Below are positions 24,222 to 40,252 of a stretch of 64,000 nucleotides of DNA, one piece after another. Made by a program: the position numbers and the translations under genes. Source of the stretch: Zygnema circumcarinatum (lineage: Eukaryota > Streptophyta > Zygnematophyceae > Zygnematales > Zygnemataceae). Positions within the stretch are counted from its first letter, which is position 1; each line of letters starts with the position of its first letter. The DNA lies in assembly GCA_037447605.1 (NCBI GenBank), contig CM074806.1:3269489-3333488 (forward strand). Reading direction: 5' to 3'. The notes under the pieces were generated by a model. It saw only the letters and a program-made list of their open reading frames with translations, was not told the DNA's origin and searched no databases.

Positions 24222-24907
24222 CATGGACATTTGAAGGCGTCGCCCTCGTGAGAACAATGCCAAATCCATTTCCAGCGATCCCACCTGTGGTAGACATGAA
24301 GAAAGTGGACTCGAGGATCCACCTAGTTGACGGATTTAGCTGTGCGGCCACAAGTGCGTGGTTGACTCGTTTTTGTGGACTCGACGCTTGTCCATGGCGG
24401 GACATGCCTGCTTGTCCTCTGGCGCGCGCCACGTGTCCCTCGTCCGCCGAAGCTTCTCGCAGCGCGTGTCCGCTGCCCGCCCCAAAAATAAACAAATCGA
24501 CCTCAGCCGCGACGCTTCCGCGCAAGTTCGCAGCTTCGTTCCGCTGCACTGCGATTGGCCGGACGGGCAAGAGTGCCACGTGGCAGGCCCCGCACAGGTC
24601 AGCAGCGTCAGCGATCGGCCCCGTGCGACCCCTTACGGCTTATTGCGACGGCGTGCAATACGCGGCGACAGGAGCAGCAGGACGAGGCTCCAAAAACGTT
24701 TTTTCCGCTGCCCGCACTGCCCGGACCAGCTCTGCGCGGGAAAAAAAGAATCAAGAGACTGTCTCACGCGTGCGAAATGATATGTTGTGGCTGCCCGTGC
24801 AGTCTCCGTCGAGCACGTCCCTCTGCCCGGAAAAGAACAACTTTGCCCGACTGCCCGGAAAGCGGACGGCGGGCGGCAGGTCGCGCGGGTCGAGACGAGA
24901 GTTGCCC

Positions 24908-24914
24908 CTATAAG
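24908..24914 (+). promoter_or_regulatory. Possible TATA box of the DUF716 gene
   Basis: CTATAAG in GCCCCTATAAGGAGAG, 578 bp before the start codon, at the switch from GC-rich promoter-like DNA to AT-rich DNA. If used, the transcript would have a long or spliced leader. Confidence 0.35.
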
Positions 24915-25485
24915 GAGAGAAATGTTTTCCTTTTGGGGGGAAAGAGTTTGAACTCGTTTGGGCCGCTCAGCGTTCACCTTTAGGCGCGCGTTTGGAAAGT
25001 GTGGGGGAGTGCGAGGTAGGAACTGGGGCTTCTTAGTATTCTACCGAGTCTGCATATCAGTCTACATTGTCCATTATTAATAGAATATGGTTTTGTTCGA
25101 CACGGCTTTTAGTGTTGCATTTTTCATGCCGTTTTACTTGTTGTGCAATGACCATGTGCCTCCTAAACAAAAAGCAAAGCGGCACCGACCCCCGCCCAAA
25201 AGGAAAGTAAAAAAATATTTTTAAGTTGTAAGCCACAGGTGGCACAGTTTTAGTGCCAACTTTGATCAGAAAAAAAGCCTTCGAGCCGGAGTACCGTGAG
25301 AGTAGCCTGGCTGCGAAAGAATAACTTGCTTTCAATGTCTGCAAAGAGTCAGCTTTTGCGTTTTTATGCTGAGTTCTTGCGTCATATTGAGCAAAATGAA
25401 GAGATAAGATGATTTTTCAAGCTTGGAGCAGAATTGAGTAACCTCAAAATTGTGCCCTTCTGTGCAGAAGAGGAATTGAGTCTGA

Positions 25486-27876
25486 ATGGGAACACTGATA
25501 GGCCACGTCATCCCCGGGGCGGGCTTTGCTCTAATTGGCGTGTGGCACCTCTTCAACGTCATTCGGAGATTCTTGGACGACCCCCAAAACTTCCGAACCC
25601 GACCGTGGTTTCCGACAACCTTCTCCGGTGAATGGAAGTTTCTGGAACTCTACGCTATCATATATGGTGGGAAGGTTTCTCCGAATTCCCGGGCTATTTC
25701 TGTTTTTTTTTTGGTTCTCATTTTAACCCTGTTTTACGGTCTGAAGGCTTCCAGCATATCTAGGACCTCATTATGGTCTGCTGTGTATCGTTCCTGAGGA
25801 GTGAGGTTTAAAATTTGGGAAATTTTATCCATGTTTTACTGCGTTCGAGTCCTGCTCAAAGCCGTCCTTTGGGAGGTGCCTGCAGGAGCCCTTTTGCACA
25901 TGGCGAGTGAGCTCATCATCTTTCCGGCGAACCACCATCCGTTCGAAGCTGACGGTTCGATAGCGGTGAACCATCTCAACAACTTTGAACATGCATCAAT
26001 GGTGAGCTTTTCTCCCTTCTGTACCCCCTCCCCCACTTCCTCCCCCTACCCCCCGCACTCACACCCCCCTCCCCCCCTTTTCTGTTTTTTTGTTTACGGA
26101 CGATCGCAACTAGAAAGAGAGCACTTGTTTAAGCTACGGAAAAACTAGTTTCTGAAAGGGTACGAATGTGGATTGTCGTTGATTGTCCAAATGTTTACAT
26201 TTGTGGCCTGCTTTGACGATGCGGTGCAGTCACTCTATTTTTTCATATACGGCATGATGGCGCTCAGCAGCGACGCGAAAAATAAATTTTCTTTGCCACA
26301 TGGAATGCTGAATATCTTCGCTGCTGCAGCACTTTTTATGGTAAGAATCGACCAGTTTCAGCCAGAATTCAGCTTCTTTGTTGTTCTCAATTTCTCCTAA
26401 TCGATTGTCTGCGAATTTCTGCCCTTATGGGGTGTGCAGGAGCTTATGCTATTTCACTTCCACTCGGCGGATCATCTGGGAATCGAGGGCCACTATCACT
26501 TGCTCCTTCAAATCCCTATCCTCATTGGTAAACACATTCCTTTGCAAGCACTTCATGACTTCACGTTTCATAGCGTTCAACTCTCTTCATTCTCTTTGCC
26601 TGTTTTTTGCTCTCTGCTCTGTTTGGTTGGTGTCTTTTTGCTACAGGCCTGCTATGTGTACTATTGGAACTCAGATACTCCCAAAGCGTTCTATTGACGA
26701 TAGTACGCGCGATGAGTTTCATGCTGCAAGGCTCGTGGATGTTTGAGATGGGCCTTATGCTTTGGATACCTGTATTTGTTCCCAAGGTCAGAAAGCGGCC
26801 CCTCTTATGTCATTCTGTTTCAATTTTCAATCAAATCATTATAAAACATTATTCTAAGCAGCTTTTCCACCTGAATTTCCTTGGAGAGGGAAGTATATGG
26901 TGTTGCTGCTAAAAATGATGCACGGGTCTCGGAGAGAGTCTCAGAGTTAATGCCTTTTTTTCAATCATAGGATCAATACGTCTGTTCACATTGTTTTCGG
27001 AACGTGACATTAAATCGTTAGCATCAAAGCGCAAGCATGTGCATGTAGAACTTGCAACTAGTGATTTAAGTTGTAGTGTCTCTCCTCTTCACAATGACCA
27101 TCAACACGCGTGCGCTGTCTTGGATATGAAGAAGAAATCACGTGGTATTTTAAGGACGAGGAACTTAAAAAAAAAACAAGCCGTGGCAGCAGAGTTGCTG
27201 TGGCGCTGAATCGCATACCTTCAATTGTTTGAAGCAGGGATGTAAAATGCTTTACGGGAATGAAATTGAGACAAGGGTTGGGAACGCGACTTCCGTGGCG
27301 GAATTGAACGCGCCAACCTTCCCTGCACCGTTGAATGCAATGGCTGATGCAAACTACATGGCACATGGATCGGCCATTTCAGCCCAGGCGGAGAGTCACA
27401 TCGGAGTCGAGTGCAGCTCAGACATGTGGAACATGCGCGCAAAAGCTCTAGCAAATTTGCAGTTCAATTGGATCACAGCAGGTGTGCTTATTTTTTCTGC
27501 TTGTCTTTATGCGTTCATCGCTAGTCGGTCGGCAACCCATGACGTGGAAAATACGTTGCCGCAAAGAAAGCTGCCCTTTGAGAATGTGAACTACGAAACT
27601 GTGTCAGAGTTGAATGGTGGCAAGGCAGCTGAAATCACGGCAATTGACGAAGAGGAAAGAGGCCTTCTAAATCACGAACAGAACGTGGAGCTCCCGTCCT
27701 TGCGGCAGTTGCGGCTCAAACTCGACAGCTGGGAATCGTCTTCAGACTCACACAGTCAGGAGTCAGAGACGAAGGTTTCAATGAGCAGTACGAGTCCGCC
27801 ACGTGGTACCTTGTGGAGCTATCACAGCGGGGAGGTCCATATTGGTGGTTTTCCGACCACAACCTTGAGTCGATAA
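25486..27876 (+). CDS. DUF716 / TMEM45-like multi-pass membrane protein (6 exons, 424 aa)
   Basis: Integral membrane protein of the DUF716 (TMEM45) family; its biochemical role is not known to me. Exons: 25486-25666, 25886-26001, 26230-26340, 26440-26527, 26647-26786, 27238-27876; all introns are GT-AG and phases agree. Family hallmarks appear in order: GHVIPGAGFALIGVWHLFN at the N-terminus, HHPFEADG and NHLNNFEHASM, LFHFHSADHLGIEGHYH, and FMLQGSWMFEMGLMLW. Hydrophobic segments occupy most of residues 10-215, then about residues 285-305 (WITAGVLIFSACLYAFIA). The last exon adds a C-terminal tail of about 120 residues rich in Glu, Ser and Asn that I do not recognise from the family; it may be a cytosolic regulatory tail, or a further intron may have been missed. 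The ATG at 25486 is the only one before the family N-terminus. Confidence 0.88.
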
Positions 27877-27976
27877 GCAAACTGGCAAAGGTACTCGAAG
27901 TACGAAACGCGATGAGGAAGGGAAAGAGAGCGTGGAGTGTACATTTGAGAACGACGGAACCAATTTCTGGCTAAAT

Positions 27977-27977
<1 letters not shown>

Positions 27978-28030
<53 letters not shown>
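27978..28030 (+). repeat. (AG)n microsatellite in DUF716 3' region
   Basis: About 50 bp of pure AG about 100 bp after the stop codon, probably within the 3' UTR. Confidence 0.9.
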
Positions 28031-28032
<2 letters not shown>

Positions 28033-28941
28033 CAACCGAGGTCAGAGGAGATGCCACAAAGGCGATGGAAAGCGACACATTGGCAGTCAAATGGGCGGCT
28101 ATCTAATCCTTCCTCTTTCTCAATTGTACCTTAGGTTAGCCCCTTCCATAATAATGTGAATGTTGTACTTGTAGCTTGCACTTGCGAAAGTAAGTGGTTT
28201 AGTGATACTTTAGTGGAAGGATGTCCCATAGTGACCATGAAGACAGGACGGATAATTCACGTGACTCTGTTGTGCAATTAAGCCCATGCCCTGTTAGGAA
28301 TTGCTGAGAAGCACAAACAAAAGGAAAGCCAGGAAGGAGGTTTCAGGGCGATCTGACATTCATGCCATGACAACGAAAGGAAGGGCACAAACACGCCCCA
28401 AATGTAGACTGGGCATGGCGTAGAAATTACATGTTTTACAAAGCAGGTCAGCTGCCCCCAACATTAATTTCCGAGAGGGTCAAGCAGGAAATCTAACCTT
28501 GAGTGGATGCTCCATTAGGTCTCCACTTGCTCCATCACCTCAGCTTGGGTACAGTTCGGGATGTGATGCAGAAGACGTACCTAGGGGTCAGCCATCTTTA
28601 TTCCGCAGCCTTTCAGTGCAAGGTTGCCTATTCAACAACTTCTTACTAAACATTCCATGACTGAAGGAAATCTGATTTAAAAAGCTTCATGCCAGGCTCA
28701 CTGCTTTGCTACGCTCTCTCCAGACTCTGGCAAATTGGTCAGACCGGTGCTTGTTAGCAAAGCCTTCTGGAGAAAGTGGACAGTGAGGTCAAACATGCTT
28801 CGCATCAAAACGACTAATCGCACAATGAGGCATAAGAAGTTGGACCTGAGAAGACGCTCTACCTTTTTGCCTCCACCCACTCTCCTCTCCCCTCTACCAA
28901 CATAAATTATGAAGCCCTAGCCACATCTTCTGACAAAACCC
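28031..28941. other. Convergent interval, no gene supported
   Basis: 3' flanks of the DUF716 gene (+) and the glycosyltransferase-like gene (-). No motif, repeat or plausible exon is seen. Confidence 0.45.
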
Positions 28942-30408
28942 CTAGATAGATTCACACTGGTCAGAGCTGATTAGGGCGTTGACATGCTTTCGAAGACGAT
29001 AGTGGTTACGAGCCACAAATATTTTTGCTCCAGAAAGGCGGTGATAAGTTTTGTGGTATGCTTGGAAGTCGAGCTCAAAACCTTTGCGGGCGAAGATGAT
29101 GTTGGTCCCTCCAAAGTAACTGGCCAAGATGCTGTTGCCGCCCTGCACACTCATGAAGCATCTCGAACGGGCCATCATTCGCAGCTGAACCTCGTTAAAG
29201 GAAAGTCCAGGGTTGAGTTGGTGAATATCTTGCATAAGCAGTATCCTTCCCTTATACTCCTCCTTCAGATACAATTTTCTCACAACTTTGTAGTCATCAA
29301 GACGGAGCGCTCTGTTGTCAACTGCCTGCCATTGGTCCTCCGCAATTGCGTTCCCAGGGCGGTTGTAGACAACAAAGTATCCAGCATTCAAAAACCTGTG
29401 GAGTATAGTCCTCAAGATGCTAATGTCTAGAAAATTGATAGGCCCTTTGTTCCACTCGTTCGACAGCTTATTTGTGATCACGACAAGCCTTCCCCCTGCC
29501 GGTACATCTTGCCACACCCTCCCCCATTCTCGAAAATGCACTGCAAGGGGAGGTGGATACCAAGCTACAGGAATTTTGCTCTTGTGTAATCCTCGCCTCC
29601 ATCCGTAAGGTTTGAGCAGATTCTTATAATCATCTCGGACGCACGATGAGTCATGCGAGTGGTTCTCACTAAACCAGTAAAGGGTGGCGACACTTGGATC
29701 GCCGCAGCTGACAGTGGAAGCCAGCGTCCCGTTCAGAAAGTGGAAATAAGCAAACGGCAAAACAACCATCAATTCGTATCCAAACTCTCCCATAAACTTA
29801 ATCTTGACACCGACATTGCTTTTCTTCGCTGTACGCCGAGTCGCGCAGGGTTTTGTGTTTTCATTGGTATACGTCACCACAGGAACCCTCTTTGACCACT
29901 TCTTCACCTCTCGCAGATATTCGTCTGTGTCAGGCCGGTCATCTACAAACACTGCTGAGTCCAGGAAATCATCTGGGTCGTTGATTCCGTGCGGGCCCCA
30001 AGGAGGAGGAGGAGGACCTGCAACAACCCAATCTCCCAGATCCCCCCCTCCTTCCTTCCCTCCCTGTACGAGCTGCTGCCGGGAGCCTGGCGACCCATTC
30101 TGCTCCCCGGCTCCACCTGCATCTTCCTCGCTCTCCTTCAAGATTCCGACAACTCCTTCCGACATTCCTTCTTCCCCGGCTAGTTTTGGTGACTTAGTAA
30201 GGCCGTCTGCCAGTCTTCTGCGAGCATCTCCATGTTTGGAAAACCATGAAGCTGCTCCAGTTGCAGCATCTGCTTTAATTGCAGCTGTTGAGAGCAAGTA
30301 GACGAGAAGGAGCAGCGCGGACGGACAGTTCCCTCTCAAAAAATGCTTTGTAGCCGCTGTCGTGCAGCCACACAATCCGCCTCGACTGCTCCGATTTAAG
30401 GTAGCCAT
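28942..30408 (-). CDS. Single-exon type II membrane protein, probable glycosyltransferase-like (488 aa)
   Basis: Uncharacterised plant-type protein. The start is the first in-frame ATG (MATLNRSSRGG); the frame opens 12 nt earlier only with TTG. A hydrophobic segment at about residues 30-47 (SALLLLVYLLSTAAI) follows basic residues and would act as a signal anchor. A variable Gly/Glu/Pro stem runs to about residue 145. The lumenal part is compact and looks conserved: GEFGYELMVVLPFAYFHF, LYWFSENHSH, PVAWYPPPLAVHFREW, LVVITNKLSNEWNKGP, VVYNRPG, then MSVQGGNSILASYFGGTNI near the end. The last segment resembles the nucleotide-sugar-binding Gly-rich region of GT-B glycosyltransferases. Which CAZy family, if any, is not clear to me. 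It is the only long gene in this part of the window without introns, apart from the hydrolase-fold gene at 41913. Confidence 0.8.
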   Translation of the reverse strand: MATLNRSSRGGLCGCTTAATKHFLRGNCPSALLLLVYLLSTAAIKADAATGAASWFSKHGDARRRLADGLTKSPKLAGEEGMSEGVVGILKESEEDAGGAGEQNGSPGSRQQLVQGGKEGGGDLGDWVVAGPPPPPWGPHGINDPDDFLDSAVFVDDRPDTDEYLREVKKWSKRVPVVTYTNENTKPCATRRTAKKSNVGVKIKFMGEFGYELMVVLPFAYFHFLNGTLASTVSCGDPSVATLYWFSENHSHDSSCVRDDYKNLLKPYGWRRGLHKSKIPVAWYPPPLAVHFREWGRVWQDVPAGGRLVVITNKLSNEWNKGPINFLDISILRTILHRFLNAGYFVVYNRPGNAIAEDQWQAVDNRALRLDDYKVVRKLYLKEEYKGRILLMQDIHQLNPGLSFNEVQLRMMARSRCFMSVQGGNSILASYFGGTNIIFARKGFELDFQAYHKTYHRLSGAKIFVARNHYRLRKHVNALISSDQCESI

Positions 30409-30559
30409 TTCAGTACTCAAGAACTGCCCTAAACATAAATCTACAGCGACCCGAAATGCGCACCTGATCTTCTGTTTTTCCTCAATCGCAACCTACGACA
30501 CCTGCTGCTGAAGTAGGCGCTTTCCAACACCCGAATCCACAAGGGGACTCAGGGCGAGT

Positions 30560-32812
30560 CCTCTTCTAGCGGCCTCCCCCCCATGGAGCGATGCAATGCA
30601 GTGCAATGCAATGCAGTGCAGTGCGGGGCACCTCGCTGCGAGCGAGCACCTTGCACTGCCCTACCTCTGCTGCTCCTCCAGGTGGCTCTATGTTTCATTT
30701 TCCATGCTGCGCCACCCCGTTCAACGGAACTGCGCTCGGGAGCGTGAGGCATAGAGCGCTGAGGCGCCGCTGGAGGCTTTATGGCTCGCGGCCTTTCGAC
30801 ATTGACGTGACGTGACGTAGCGTGACTTGGTCAGTTGGTCCAACTGTCCAAGGGTGGCACTGGCACTGCACTGCAGAGCGCCGATAACCCGCGTTGACCC
30901 TCGTTGACCCTCGTTGACTCTTTTCGACTCCCGTTGACTCGCGTTAACTCCCCACCACATGCGGCCATACCGCCATGGCGCGCGTGCATGGCCATCAGGC
31001 CATGATGGCATGTTGATGCTATACTGGGATGATTGGCAACGAGGCATTATGGCATGGCATGGCACTGGCGTCCACTGATGACATGGCATGGTTATTGGAA
31101 TGGAGCCTTGCGACTGTTGCAAAGGCATGACATGGCATTGCATTGGCGTATGGCGTGGAAGCATGAGATCGCGGCTTGTCCTGGCATTTAGACGGCGTTT
31201 TGTGTTCATTTGTTAAAGAGAGAGAACGGACTCGGCAAGATCACCCCCGTGAGGATGATGTTCAGGAGCGCAGGTCAGGGTGTCCCTACGGCCGGGTCAT
31301 TGTCGTTTTTCTTTTTTCTTTTAAGGAAGAGCCCGTCAACAAAACGTACTCAGAAGCCCTCCGTGGTAGATTTGAAACCATCCCCGGTGCATCGACAGAG
31401 CAGGTGTCGTCAATACCACGTCTTACGATAGATCAGAAAAGAACGCTTCATAAAGGCTGTGGCCAATTCAATCGCTCCAATGATAGAGGACCTACAAGCA
31501 CACCCTTTGTGCTTCAAGGACTCTTCCAGTGCTTGGAACCACCATCCGAGCAAACACTTGCAGCTTGCTGGATCCATGGACAGGCCAAAATAATTTCTTT
31601 TGGAACGGCCTTTTTGAGTTTATTGACTCCTTGTTCCCATTTTTCAAGTAGGTCTTTAAGATCTTTGTCCAGTGCTAAACTATAAGAAGCAATATAAGCT
31701 TTGGAAGCTTCTAGTCTTTTTAGGGAAAGTGGTTTTTTTACCCCTCTTTTTGCCAAGTTCGCCAGCTTACGGTAACATGTTCACAGTACAATCTACTTTT
31801 TGTGCCCCCCTTCATTGCACGACTATTTGCCGTCCCACGGACTGTAGGACAATGATGACTGGCGCGCTGCCGACTGCAGAACTTTGGGATTTGTAGGTTC
31901 CTGAATAGCTGCACGCTCTGCTCAACGTTCACCATTGGCGCGAGCAAAGCCGATTGACAGCAGCGGGATCGTGTTCTGCAGACGGAGCATTTTTTAAGCA
32001 AAAAAAGAATACCGTGACTGATGAAGGTTCATGCGAGGCGCACACTTTCAGGCGAGCCCACATGTTACCACTTCTCCCTGCAGACGAACAGGCACCTTAA
32101 TCTGAGATCAAGATCTCTCTTACACCTACTCAATCTTGCAATCCTCAAATCCAGGAGCGTGCAATGATCTGCACATCAATACAGAGGCTTTAGTCGTTGC
32201 TAAGTCTCGTCTGCTAACCCAAAAAAGTTAGAGCTTGCACACAACCTCAATCCCTTTAAGGCGAACGGGTTTCATGTTTATCGCCACCTCCAAGAAGCTA
32301 TTGATCATTATGCCAAGAAGGGCGCATGTACAGCATTGGAAACCATGTCCATAGGGCAACAAGACTTCTTCAAACAGCTTTCCTTTTTATTCATGGTAAG
32401 CCTGTCAGTGGCATCCTCAAAGAATAGCCGTACAAAGCAGCATGATGAATATTTAATTCCCTATCGATTTCAACAAAGCGACACTTCTTCCAGCAAATCC
32501 TGCACCATATGCTAACCATGCCGCATTGGATGGTACGGCTCATTCCGTATACACATTTGCAGCGCAAAGGCAACTCTCTTCTCCTCGTTCTCTACATGTT
32601 GCAGAAGCTCACGCCTCAAAACAGTGACCCATAACGTTTGAAGCACAAAAAAGGACATAGAAGAAAGAGGCCCTTTACCCATAATCAGCCCTCCCAAACA
32701 GTTTTATAGTAATAGGAGGCTGTTCCACCTGAACTCAGGGGAAGTCACATCTATTAGAGGCCAACCTACTAGCCTAAAAAACCATTCACTCATTCAGAAC
32801 GACCTGCAACTT
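30560..32812. other. Upstream and intergenic DNA with CATGG/GTTGAC repeats; no gene supported
   Basis: Holds GCAATGCA-type repeats (30590-30630), TGACGTGACGTGACGT (near 30804), a run of CGTTGAC units (30890-30950) and GGCATGG pentamer-like repeats (30985-31150). At 31514-31756 a minus frame without ATG (KAYIASYSLALDKDLKDLL and following) looks exon-like but has no neighbours I can join to it. The frames near 32400-32700 are not convincing. Confidence 0.4.
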
Positions 32813-33589
32813 TTATCCGCTGAGATTCGGCGTGACTGGACTGTTCAGCGACTCAACTCCAAATTCCAGCGGAGTGTTTGGACTCAAAGTGCGCCCTAAA
32901 ATATCGTCTGCATCGAGGTCAAATCGCCCCGCTGGTCTCCGGGACCGCATTGAGGAGCAGGCAGCTTCCCTGTCTTCCTTCTCTTTCGCCAGCGCTCCCC
33001 CCACAGCAGTCATTGTTGAAATTGCGTGTTTTCTGGAGTAAGGCAGTCCTCCTACCGCAGCAGATCCCCCTGCATTCCTCGCGGGAACAACGATCTCAGG
33101 TCGTCTGGACCTGCCAGCATCGACAGCAATGGCGCCCTGAGAGGAAAGCCCTTCCTGCAGAGGAGAATGAAAGGGAACTTCTCTGAACCTCCCCCTCTCG
33201 TTCTCCCTCACTGCCTCTCTAACGTTCTCACCTTCTCTCTGCAACCTTCCTTGCACTGCCCCGCTCTGCTCCCCAATATCGGTATGTCCACCGTTAAAAT
33301 TGGAGATGAATATGACCGGCCTATGAACAACCTTCTCCGTCTTCTGCAGAATCTTCCAACGGGTGGCTTCCTCGGGTGACGCCACGTGGATTCTTGTCGG
33401 GGCCCGGGCGCGGGAAGGGGAGGGAGGAAGGGATGACTGCTGACTCCTAATTATTCTAAGGACCATGAGGATGCCCATGGGCACCAAATTTAGGATTATA
33501 AGGCCTACGATGAGAGGGTCCGTGAAGATGCCCATGCTTTCAGGTCCTTCTGATACGAATAAAAAATGACGCAAAAACGTCAAATTCAT
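32813..33589 (-). CDS. Unrecognised single-pass membrane protein (258 aa)
   Basis: An intact single-exon frame from ATG (MNLTFLRHF) to TAA. A second Met at residue 19 (MGIFTDPLIVG) is an alternative start. Residues about 24-46 form one hydrophobic helix (LIVGLIILNLVPMGILMVL) ending in RIIRS, so the rest is probably cytosolic by the positive-inside rule. The remainder is polar, rich in Arg, Glu, Ser and Gly, and mostly disordered in appearance; the C-terminus (FDLDADDILGRTLSPNTPLEFG) has Ser-Pro and Thr-Pro sites suggestive of phosphorylation. No domain is recognised. Length, a clean ATG and a sensible membrane segment favour a real gene, but codon bias was not computed. Confidence 0.5.
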   Translation of the reverse strand: MNLTFLRHFLFVSEGPESMGIFTDPLIVGLIILNLVPMGILMVLRIIRSQQSSLPPSPSRARAPTRIHVASPEEATRWKILQKTEKVVHRPVIFISNFNGGHTDIGEQSGAVQGRLQREGENVREAVRENERGRFREVPFHSPLQEGLSSQGAIAVDAGRSRRPEIVVPARNAGGSAAVGGLPYSRKHAISTMTAVGGALAKEKEDREAACSSMRSRRPAGRFDLDADDILGRTLSPNTPLEFGVESLNSPVTPNLSG

Positions 33590-35382
33590 AGACCAAATAT
33601 CCAGAACTACAGCCTTCCGAATGTATAAGAATCCACGCCCATGCCCCCCGTGATGTGTCCTGCAAAGCGAGCCCTTTTGCGCCCTCTACCCGTCCGCCAT
33701 GGCCTGCCTGCAGTTAGGTCAGGCAGGCAGGCAGGCAGACAGGCAGGCAGGGCCCTTCTTTCAAGAATACGTACAGCGCGAGGCCCTCCGCGAGGTACCG
33801 CCTATCCGTTCGTTCTGTCGGGCTCTCGTTCAGCCGCGTTCCATGCGCGGTCCCCCGTCAGCAATCCCCCGCGAACGGGTTTTAAAGCAGCGTCAAGATG
33901 GATCCCCCGTTGGGGTCGTTGCCGGGAACTGGGCCGCGAGTTCCATGCCATCCGGAGCTGCCCCGGGCCTGCTCCGGAGCTGCCCCGGTCCTGCTTCGGA
34001 CCTGCCCCGGTCCTGCCCCGGTCCAGGCGGCGACCGAACCGAACCGATCCCGCGCGCGGCCGAATCGCAGCGCGGGGTGGAGCCGGGCCACGTGGCGGCA
34101 TGGAGAAGCGCCACGTGGCTAAGCCAGCCAGGCCAAGCGGCCCGGCGCAGCCTGGGGCGCGTGCAGATCGTCCGAAATCGTACGGACGGTCTCAAGGCCA
34201 CGTGGTGGGACACATCCGGCCGCTCGCCATGGACCGCATCTTCGCCACGCTGGCACTCGGCGGCGGAATTTTAGGGCATACGTGGCATTGGCATGGTCAT
34301 CGCCACAGCCATAGCCATAGTCATACTGTAGTTCGCTCTTCGCTGTGCGCTAATGCGCTTGCACCCGCCGGAGGGAGGGAGGGAGTGCCACAGCGCCTCC
34401 CGGTCACATGGGGGGGGGGAAGAAGGCGCCGTTTGCTTCGCCCAGCAGGGCAGCAGGAGGGGAGGGGAGGGGAGGGGAGGGGAGGGGAGAGGGGGCACGC
34501 GCCCCCACCTGCTGCGATGCACTCAAAAGCAGGCGTCTGCGCGAAGCTTTAGCAGACCCAAAACCCGGTCACGGAGGCTGCTGTCTCCAGAGCCTGAATA
34601 GATGTTGTTTGGAGCTGGAAGTTCTATTCTGGACTACGAATGCAAGTCCACTGACTTACGGTGATCTTGTTCGTAACTTGAGGCGTGGGAAAGGGGGAGG
34701 GAATTGGTACGATGCTGCAATTATACTGTGCAATTTTGAGAAGCATTCCTCCAAGGCTCCAAGGCTTACTGGACATTGTTTGAATAGTTAGTTGTATTTT
34801 GTAAAATTCATATGCAAAACTGAGAGTGGTTTGGGCCACTTCAATTCCGAAGCTCAAACTGCACGTTACAGCGACAAAGTCAGTTGTTTTTAGGGTAGCG
34901 AAGTCTTGTACATGGATCAATACAGGGCAAAACTTCGTAGCAAGCTTGAACGGAAGCAGACCGTCTAGGGGAAAGAAAGCCTAAAAGCTAAAGAAGAAGC
35001 TTGAGTGTTTCAGCCAAGTGTCAAGGCCCTAGACCTTCATTTAATACTGTTGGAAAACCACAGCCAAAAAGAATTGATCCAGCTCAATTCTTGCTTCAAC
35101 TCTTGCCCGACTAATTAATTGTAAGCAAGCGACAGCGTCTTGGTTTTCAGGTCCCTGGACAGTAACGATTCTAAGTTCTAACGTAAGAGTACTTCGACAT
35201 ACAGCTACACTCTGTACAAACAAACACATTTCTTCCTATTTTAGTCATACTCCGGCTACATCGTAAGCTCACCCTAACCTTGTAACCTACTTAGTCTACA
35301 TTTACGAATATCAACCCCCCTGCTATAATCCCATATCCCATTCTTAAAAATCCCTTCGTGCCGTTTCCCTCCCTTACCAAGG
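33590..35382. other. GC-rich interval with tandem repeats and G-box cluster; no gene supported
   Basis: Contains (GGCA)n at 33716-33752, a 12-bp-type repeat TGCCCCGGTCC at 33955-34025, three CACGTG G-boxes within about 115 bp (near 34089, 34112 and 34199), and GGGGA repeats at 34455-34490. The several long frames here are products of the repeats. A short ATG frame at 34230 gives HSHSHSHT from CATAGC repeats but has no supporting continuation. Confidence 0.4.

Positions 35383-40252
<4,870 letters not shown>

Larger units (their letters stand above)
23073..25485. other. Divergent interval: promoters, TTG microsatellite, no gene supported
   Basis: Upstream of both the thioredoxin gene (-) and the DUF716 gene (+). 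It holds GC-rich DNA with CCACGTGG-type boxes (near 23388, 24430 and 24577), GATTGG/CCAAT boxes, an AT-rich stretch at 23550-24000 without coding potential, and (TTG)n at 24096-24221. The 221-codon frame at 24248-24913 is judged spurious. Confidence 0.5.

Noticed and set aside
24248-24913. 221-codon plus-strand frame upstream of the DUF716 gene
   Set aside because: Several frames are open at once in GC-rich DNA with G-boxes and CCAAT boxes, there is no domain, and the composition drifts along its length. It fits a promoter better than a gene.
33641-34552. 303-codon frame and its shadows
   Set aside because: They run through (GGCA)n, TGCCCCGG and GGGGA repeats; residues are mostly Arg, Pro, Gly and Ala with no domain, and both strands are open.
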